NCBI GenBank assembly: GCA_011050525.1
Contig: DRFO01000017.1
Coordinates: forward strand, 186,001 to 250,000
Source of the DNA: Halopseudomonas xinjiangensis
GTDB lineage: Bacteria > Pseudomonadota > Gammaproteobacteria > Pseudomonadales > Pseudomonadaceae
Length of the DNA stretch: 64,000 nucleotides
Direction of reading: 5' to 3'
Shown here: in pieces, positions 57,927 to 64,000 of the stretch
Numbering within the stretch: the first letter of the stretch is position 1
Layout: each line of letters opens with the position of its first letter
Notes under the pieces: model-generated
The model's input: only the letters and a program-made list of their open reading frames with translations
Told to the model about the DNA's origin: nothing
Database searches by the model: none
Position numbers and translations under genes: made by a program

Positions 57927-58907
57927 ATGAAAAAATTGATTGTGGCACTGGCGGTACTGACTGTGGTGTTCGTGCTGGTTGCCCTGCAGATGCAGGACAA
58001 CAATCGAGTGGCTGATCTGCAAAGCCGCCCGTTGCTTTCCGATGACCAGAAGACGGCACTCGCGGATGTAGACCGAGTGACCGTTGCCCGGGACGACCAG
58101 GTAGTGGAACTGGTGCGCCAGGATGGCACCTGGGGCGTGGCAAACCATGATATGTATCCGGTGCAGCGCCAACGTATGGCGGCGCTGCTGCATGCGGTGA
58201 GAGGGGCGCGGGTGATCGAAGAATACACCGCTGACCCAGCGCACCATGCGCGTCTCGGGTTGGCCCCGCAAGCCGAAGGCGCCAGCACCCTGTCGGTCGG
58301 CTTGCAGGCGGGTGAGCAGCAGCTGGGTGTGCTGTATGGCAACGCCGTCGGCAGCGGTCAACTGGTGCGTTTTGAAGATCAGAATCAGGTGTGGATGATC
58401 GACCGCCCGCTGAGCATGTCGGTCAACAGCCTGGATTGGCTGGCGCTGGATATTATTGCGATGCCGATGGAAGGCGTTGCGTCTGCGCGCTGGGAGCACG
58501 CCGATGGCGAGGTTCTGGAACTGGGAAAGGCTGAACAGGGTGATTACAACCTGCGTCTGGTCGACCTTGATCCGTCGTTCCAGGCCGGTAACGAGCGCTG
58601 GATAAACGGTATGGTCCTGGCGCTCATCAACCTGCGGGCGCAAAACGTCGCGTTGCGCAGCAGTCTGGATCTGGCCGAGCCGATCCTGCGCATGCAGGTC
58701 ACCACCTGGGATGACGCCAGGCTGGAAGCCAGCTTGCACGATGTCGGCGGAAAGTACTGGCTGGTCATCGATGATTTTCAGCAGCCTGAGGACGGGACTC
58801 TGGGGGTCAACGATGATCCGCGCTGGGCCTTCCAGCTCGGAATCGGGCAGATAGAAAACTTGATCAAGCGGCGCTCGGACATCGTAAGGGCGCCGGAGGA
58901 AGCCTAG
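57927..58907 (+). CDS. DUF4340 domain protein
   Basis: The last gene of the ABC operon. The 326-residue product has one N-terminal membrane helix or signal anchor (KLIVALAVLTVVFVLVALQM) and a periplasmic domain built of repeated units: VDRVTVARDDQVVELVRQDGTW, then VLYGNAVGSGQLVRF, and MEGVASARWEHADGEVLELGK. DUF4340 proteins regularly accompany GldG-like subunits, but their job is not established. ATG 57927 follows GAGGAG. A strong hairpin lies 13 bases after the stop. Confidence 0.87.
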   Translation: MKKLIVALAVLTVVFVLVALQMQDNNRVADLQSRPLLSDDQKTALADVDRVTVARDDQVVELVRQDGTWGVANHDMYPVQRQRMAALLHAVRGARVIEEYTADPAHHARLGLAPQAEGASTLSVGLQAGEQQLGVLYGNAVGSGQLVRFEDQNQVWMIDRPLSMSVNSLDWLALDIIAMPMEGVASARWEHADGEVLELGKAEQGDYNLRLVDLDPSFQAGNERWINGMVLALINLRAQNVALRSSLDLAEPILRMQVTTWDDARLEASLHDVGGKYWLVIDDFQQPEDGTLGVNDDPRWAFQLGIGQIENLIKRRSDIVRAPEEA

Positions 58908-58916
58908 CTCCGTCGC

Positions 58917-58954
58917 GGTAATGCCCATGGAGCGCTGCTCCATGGGCATCTACC
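58917..58954. terminator. Perfect hairpin ending the ABC operon
   Basis: A perfect 13-base stem (58921-58933 with 58937-58949, ATGCCCATGGAGC) around GCT; four more pairs (58917-58920 with 58951-58954) extend it across a one-base bulge. It lies between convergent genes. No T tract on either strand, so bidirectional termination or mRNA protection is inferred. Confidence 0.6.
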
Positions 58955-58980
58955 CTGTCTTCAGGAAACATCGATCAGCT

Positions 58981-59367
58981 TCAGGGTTTTTCTGCCCAGA
59001 TGAACTCGGTCTCGCCCTCGCTGGTGACCTTCAGCCAACGATCCGCATCGGCTTCACCCTCTTCCTCCGACCAGCCGCCGACCGAGCAGCGTACCTCATG
59101 TTGTATGGCGGAGCTTATGGCTCTGGCGCAATCGGCATCCGTTGCCCAGGGTGTGCTGTCGCTGTCGAACCAGATGCTCGCCCACTTGCCCGCAGCCTTG
59201 CGTACGATCATCAACGGGACGGGCCGGTCTTCGCAGGTCAGGGTGCCGTGCCGGATCAACCCGCTCCACGGCTCAAGCGCTATTGGCCCGATCTGTTGGT
59301 CAAGCCAGGTGGTCAACGTGTCCAGATGTTCTTCACGCAGGTAAATCTCGATGTCAGGTTGGCGCAC
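58981..59367 (-). CDS. Small conserved protein, function unknown
   Basis: Not recognised. The 128-residue soluble product is acidic and Trp-rich (REEHLDTLTTWLDQQIG, GKWASIWFDSDSTPWATDADCARAI, VGGWSEEEGEADADRWLKV), with no membrane segment. The start GTG 59367 (RQPDIEIYL) has GAGAGG 7 bases upstream, 11 bases after the rlmA stop. It is therefore the third gene of dapE-rlmA-this, all close together on the minus strand. A folded beta/alpha domain is likely; nothing points to a reaction. Confidence 0.75.
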   Translation of the reverse strand: MRQPDIEIYLREEHLDTLTTWLDQQIGPIALEPWSGLIRHGTLTCEDRPVPLMIVRKAAGKWASIWFDSDSTPWATDADCARAISSAIQHEVRCSVGGWSEEEGEADADRWLKVTSEGETEFIWAEKP

Positions 59368-59378
59368 GGATAGTCCTC

Positions 59379-60181
59379 TCAGCAACGTTGCAGCATGACC
59401 ATGCGCATGGCCACCTCAAGTTCCGGCACGCCCGATTCGAGCAGCGCTTGTTGGCGCTCGGGGCGGCTACGGAAGCCATGGGGTGTCATGCCGATAAGGT
59501 TGGCCAAATCGGCCGCTTCCAGCTTCAGATCATAGCGCAGCGTCTGATCGTTGACGATCTGCATGCCTGCCGGTAACGCTTTTATCAGCTCCGGAGTGGG
59601 GTGGATGCTCTCGTACAGATTTTTCCGCAGAGCCAGCAGGTGGTCTGCGTGCGGGCCGACCAGCAGCGCATGGCCGCCGGGTTTGAGCACCCGCTGGCAC
59701 TCTTCCCAGGACCAGGGGCTGAACACGCAGAGCACTGCATCCAGACTGGCATCAGCCACAGGTAGCCGTGCACTGGAGCCAACCAGCCATTGAGTGCTAC
59801 GGCTGCGCCGGCAGGCTTTGAGAACGGCATCCTTGCTGATGTCCAGTCCGCCACAAACAGTACCCGGCAATGCGTTAGCCAGACGCTCGGTGTAATAACC
59901 TTCACCGCAGCCCATGTCCAGCAGATGCGCTGGAGAGCGGGCGGCAAAGAGCTGATTGATCTCGTCGCTTACTGGCTGGTAATGCCCGGCATCCAGAAAA
60001 GCCTGGCGGCAGCCCAGCATTGCCGGCGTGTCGCCCGGCCGACGGCTGTTCTTGTGCTGCACCAGCAGCAAGTTGAGATAACCCTGGCGGGCCTGATCGT
60101 AACCATGACCGTTTGGGCAGCTCCAGGTCTTGTCGGCAAGCGTCAAGGGCTCCCTACAGTGCGGGCAAATTAATGCAAGCA

Positions 60182-60182
<1 letters not shown>
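59379..60182 (-). CDS. rlmA: 23S rRNA (guanine-745-N1)-methyltransferase RlmA
   Basis: RlmA (RrmA) methylates G745 of 23S rRNA. The 267-residue product has an N-terminal zinc finger (ICPHCREPLTL, WSCPNGHGYDQARQGYLNLL), the SAM motif LLDMGCGEGYYTERLA, and ECQRVLKPGGHALLVGP. The QHKNSRRPGDTPAML segment also fits. ATG 60182 overlaps the dapE stop as ATGA. Confidence 0.95.
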
Positions 60183-61357
<1,175 letters not shown>

Positions 61358-61362
61358 TCAGA

Positions 61363-61378
61363 CAAGCCGACCGGCTTG
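61363..61378. terminator. Weak hairpin between rlmF and dapE
   Basis: CAAGCC (61363-61368) and GGCTTG (61373-61378) form a six-base stem around GACC in the 93-base gap after rlmF. No T tract; a terminator role for rlmF is only a possibility. Confidence 0.3.
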
Positions 61379-61411
61379 ATGGGGTCCTGCGCCGGGTTTC
61401 GCCCGTTCTCA

Positions 61412-62401
61412 TCAGGCAACCGGTCTGGTCGTGCTCCAGCGCGCCTTGCGCCAGGCCCGTCGCTGTTTTTTGTCGCGAAAGGTCCAGGCCAGCAACCGGC
61501 TGTGCTTCAGACCCTGGGTCATGCCTATCACGCGTATGTCAGTGGCGCCGAGGACTTTCAGCTGCTCCTCCATCGCCTTGATATTAGCGGCTTTGGATAC
61601 CAGCGAGCTGAACCAGAAGACCTGCGCGGCTGCTCCGGCGCTCTCAGTGATCAGACGTGACAAAAAGCCGGCCTCGCCCCCATCGCAATAAAGCTCGGTT
61701 CCCTGACCGCCAAAACTCTGGTGTGGGGTGACGGCCTTCCCGGTGGTTTTTTCGAGGTTGCGCCACTTCCGACGGCTCTGCTCCTGCGCTGCGGCAGCAC
61801 TGGCATAGAAGGGTGGGTTGCACAGGGTAAAGTCGAAGTGCTCGTCTGCGGCAATAATGCCGTGGAACAGGTTGGCGGGGTCAGCTTGCAGGCGCAGCGA
61901 GATGTGATCAGCCAAGCCGGAATTGGCGTCGATGATGGCCTGTGCATTGCTCAGGGCCTTTGGATCGATATCGGTACCTACAAACCGCCACTTGTATTCC
62001 TTGCTGCCAATCAACGGATAGATCGCATTGGCGCCAGTGCCTATATCCAGTCCAACCAGGTTCCGGCCCTTGGGAATATGCCCGTCGTGGCTTTCGCCAA
62101 GCAGATCGGCCAGTGCGTGGACATAGTCGGCGCGGCCTGGCACGGGTGGGCAGAGGTAACCGGCGGGAATATCCCAGTCCCGAATGCCGTAATGATGCAG
62201 CAACAGGGCGCGATTCAAGGCTTTGACTGCATTCGGATCGGTAAAATCCAGTGTGGTGTTGCCCTCTTGCCCGGGTACCAGGTAGGCGAGTAACTCGGGG
62301 CTGGTTGCGCCGAGGGTCTTGAAGTCGTAGCGGCCCTGGTGGCGGTTGCGAGGATGCAAGCCCGCTGCGGGTTTTTTGGTCTGGTGTGGCTTGCTGGACA
62401 T
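61412..62401 (-). CDS. rlmF: 23S rRNA (adenine-1618-N6)-methyltransferase RlmF
   Basis: RlmF methylates A1618 of 23S rRNA. The 329-residue product starts with a basic tail and LHPRNRHQGRYDF, then TLDFTDPNAVKALNRALLLHHYGI, the SAM motif VGLDIGTGANAIYPLIG, and the N6-adenine catalytic NPPFYAS. The C-terminus is basic (RDKKQRRAWRKARW). ATG 62401. It stands between the spermidine-synthase-like gene (68-base gap) and dapE. Confidence 0.95.
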   Translation of the reverse strand: MSSKPHQTKKPAAGLHPRNRHQGRYDFKTLGATSPELLAYLVPGQEGNTTLDFTDPNAVKALNRALLLHHYGIRDWDIPAGYLCPPVPGRADYVHALADLLGESHDGHIPKGRNLVGLDIGTGANAIYPLIGSKEYKWRFVGTDIDPKALSNAQAIIDANSGLADHISLRLQADPANLFHGIIAADEHFDFTLCNPPFYASAAAAQEQSRRKWRNLEKTTGKAVTPHQSFGGQGTELYCDGGEAGFLSRLITESAGAAAQVFWFSSLVSKAANIKAMEEQLKVLGATDIRVIGMTQGLKHSRLLAWTFRDKKQRRAWRKARWSTTRPVA

Positions 62402-62469
62402 GACGGATTCGCTTTTCAGGTTTCGATTTCAGTACGGTCTTGAATGGCAATGCGTGGCTGTGTATGGGC

Positions 62470-63192
62470 TCAGGCGGTCACTCCAACGTAGACGGTATTG
62501 GTCGCCTGGGCGTTCTGAAACGGATTGTAAAACGGCACCACGTGGGCGTGATTATTGACAAATACCTGCTCCATGACAGCCATGAACTCCTCGTCCGGTG
62601 GGTCCTGTGACCACAGGGCGAAAACGCCTCCAGTTCGTAATTGACGAGCCATGAGTGACAGATTCTCTATGGTATAGAAGCTGGCGTTGGACTGATGCAG
62701 CAGGGCGCGGGGAGAGTGGTCGATGTCCAGCAGGATGGCGTCGAACAGGCGTCCCGGATTGTTGGAGTCAAAACCCGACTGCTGGTCTACCGCCAGGTCA
62801 AAAAAGCTTCCGTGTATGTAGCGGCAGCGCGGGTCGGCGTTTAGCACCTTGCCCAGCGGTACTTTTTCCTGCTGATGCCAGCGGATAACGGTTTCCAGAA
62901 AATCGACGATCAACAGCTCGCTCACGCGGGTGTCCTTGAGCGCCGCCTCGGCGGTATAGCCCAACCCGAGCCCGCCGACCACCACCTGCAGAGTTTCGCC
63001 CTCGACGGCAGCCAGCCCCAGGTCCGCCAAGGCGATTTCGGCTTCATAGAACATGCTCGACATGAGAAACTCCTCGCCGAGTTTGACCTCGTAGATGTCC
63101 CGGTCTCCCAGCGCTGGAATCCGCCGCCGGCGCAGTGAGATCTCGCCGATCGCCGATGGCTGGCTGTCGATTTCTTCGAATAAAAGTCCCAT
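62470..63192 (-). CDS. Spermidine-synthase-like (PABS-fold) methyltransferase-fold protein
   Basis: A 240-residue protein with the fold of polyamine synthases: VVVGGLGLGYTAEAALKD for the nucleotide site, LLIVDFLETVIRWHQ, DAILLDIDHSPRALLH and GGVFALWSQDPPDEEFMAVM. True spermidine synthases have GGGDG and an aspartate-rich amine site, which are altered here (GGLGLGY), so the substrate is uncertain. The start ATG 63192 has GGAG 5 bases upstream; the frame runs on to 63237 with low-complexity sequence. Confidence 0.82.
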   Translation of the reverse strand: MGLLFEEIDSQPSAIGEISLRRRRIPALGDRDIYEVKLGEEFLMSSMFYEAEIALADLGLAAVEGETLQVVVGGLGLGYTAEAALKDTRVSELLIVDFLETVIRWHQQEKVPLGKVLNADPRCRYIHGSFFDLAVDQQSGFDSNNPGRLFDAILLDIDHSPRALLHQSNASFYTIENLSLMARQLRTGGVFALWSQDPPDEEFMAVMEQVFVNNHAHVVPFYNPFQNAQATNTVYVGVTA

Positions 63193-63252
63193 GCCTGCTC
63201 CGCTGCCGTATCTGCCGGCAGCCATACTAACACTCATGCGATCAGGCGGCTC

Positions 63253-63309
63253 TGTCCGGGTCCGGGCAACCCTGTCCGGGCGACCCTATCCGGGCGACCC
63301 TATCCTCGG
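63253..63309 (+). repeat. Short tandem 14-base repeats
   Basis: TGTCCGGG-type units follow each other: an expanded unit from 63253, then TGTCCGGGCGACCC (63273-63286), TATCCGGGCGACCC (63287-63300) and a partial TATCCTCGG (63301-63309). They fill the gap between the divergent spermidine-synthase-like gene and tcdA. Confidence 0.8.
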
Positions 63310-63326
63310 CGTCTGACAGGCTGAGG

Positions 63327-63332
63327 TATACT
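63327..63332 (+). promoter_or_regulatory. Possible -10 box of tcdA
   Basis: TATACT 25 bases before the tcdA start. No clear -35 box at 16-18 bases upstream; that position falls in or next to the tandem repeats. Confidence 0.4.
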
Positions 63333-63357
63333 GGCGACAGTTTGTTAAGAGGTGCAC

Positions 63358-64000
63358 ATGACAGAAGATGATCCCCGGTTTGGCGGTATCGTACGGGTCT
63401 ATGGCCGGGAGGGGTTTGCTCGGTTGCAGAATAGCCATGTCACGATTGTTGGCATAGGCGGTGTGGGCTCATGGGCAGCGGAAGCGCTCGGGCGCACCGG
63501 GGTAGGGCGGATCACGCTGATAGACCTTGATGAGGTATGTCAGACGAATACCAACCGGCAGCTACCGGCGATGGAGGGTCAGATAGGCCGGCCCAAGGTG
63601 GTGGTGATGGCTGAGCGTTTGCGTGCCATCAATCCGTCCTGCATCGTCACGCCGATCATGGATTTCGTCACCGAGAGCACGTTGGCAGGCTACATCAATG
63701 AAGACACCGATGCCGTCGCGGACTGCATAGACAGTATCAATTCCAAGGTGGCGCTGATTGCCTGGTGTCGCCGTCGGCGTATCCCCATCGTCACGGCAGG
63801 CGGGGCGGGCGGGCAGATTGATCCGACCCAGGTCAAGGTGGCGGATCTGTCAAAAACCGTCAACGACCCCCTGGCCGCCAAGGCGCGCGCGCAGCTACGT
63901 CGCAAGCACAATTTTCCACGGGCCGAGAGCAAGCGCAGTTTCGGGGTACCCTGTGTGTATTCGACCGAGCAACTGCGATATCCATCGGATGACGGCGGTG
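63358..64000 (+). CDS. tcdA: tRNA threonylcarbamoyladenosine dehydratase (3' end outside window)
   Basis: TcdA (CsdL) uses ATP to cyclise t6A in tRNA to ct6A. The first 214 codons are visible. An E1-like adenylation fold is shown by VTIVGIGGVGSWAAEALGRTGVG, TLIDLDEVCQTNTNRQLPA, GRPKVVVMAERLRAINP and AGGAGGQIDPTQVKVADLSKTVNDPL, collinear with E. coli TcdA through CVYSTEQLRYP. ATG 63358 has AAGAGG 5 bases upstream. The visible part covers most of the ~270-residue protein. Confidence 0.94.
   Translation, partial: MTEDDPRFGGIVRVYGREGFARLQNSHVTIVGIGGVGSWAAEALGRTGVGRITLIDLDEVCQTNTNRQLPAMEGQIGRPKVVVMAERLRAINPSCIVTPIMDFVTESTLAGYINEDTDAVADCIDSINSKVALIAWCRRRRIPIVTAGGAGGQIDPTQVKVADLSKTVNDPLAAKARAQLRRKHNFPRAESKRSFGVPCVYSTEQLRYPSDDGG

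Overview
The window is a contiguous piece of a gammaproteobacterial chromosome of the Pseudomonas type, most plausibly a Pseudomonas/Halopseudomonas relative. The nadB-algU-mucABCD-lepA-lepB-rnc-era-recO-pdxJ-acpS order, the glgA-treZ-malQ-treY operon, the cysM-rlmD-relA-mazG string next to gacS, and the ppc-adk-tsaB-rsmJ-plsB block all follow the familiar Pseudomonas arrangement. Coding density is very high, genes often overlap by 1-8 bases, and I see no rRNA, tRNA, prophage, insertion sequence or CRISPR array.

Layout. 1-8114 (minus): glgA, treZ, malQ and treY (treY cut by the window start), a translationally coupled route between alpha-glucan and trehalose, preceded by an AlgU-like promoter. 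8414-15350: a CinA-like protein, a MscS-type channel, YaeQ, RecJ, a large PAS-GGDEF-EAL c-di-GMP protein with a globin-like N-terminus, and a small membrane protein. 15466-18134: prfB (with its programmed +1 frameshift) and lysS. 18135-18602: a 468-base gene-free stretch holding two copies, in opposite orientation, of a structured repeat whose core lies inside long locus-specific inverted arms; this is the most unusual thing in the window. 18603-24587: a DUF1704 (QEGLA) putative metallopeptidase, a small membrane protein, ung, a crotonase, an HDOD protein, ygfZ, sdhE and ygfX.

24556-37281: nadB facing away from the algU-mucABCD envelope-stress locus (algU with two AlgU-type promoters), then lepA, lepB, a DUF4845 protein, rnc, era, recO, pdxJ and acpS. 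37270-45828: gacS (minus), then cysM, rlmD, relA and mazG with start/stop overlaps, and a small conserved protein on the other strand. 45979-54098: ppc, adk, tsaB, a small proline-rich protein, rsmJ and plsB (minus). 54395-58907: a four-gene Gld-like ABC export system of unknown substrate with its own sigma-70-like promoter. 58981-64000: an unknown small protein, rlmA and dapE on the minus strand, then rlmF and a spermidine-synthase-like protein, and finally tcdA (cut by the window end).

Themes. Stress physiology (AlgU regulon, trehalose, RelA, GacS, c-di-GMP) and translation/RNA modification (RF2, LysRS, LepA, RNase III, Era, RlmA/D/F, RsmJ, and TsaB plus TcdA for t6A/ct6A) dominate. The putative AlgU promoter before glgA would tie the trehalose operon to the sigma factor encoded 18 kb away. 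Functions are read from translated sequence and family knowledge; no database search was run.
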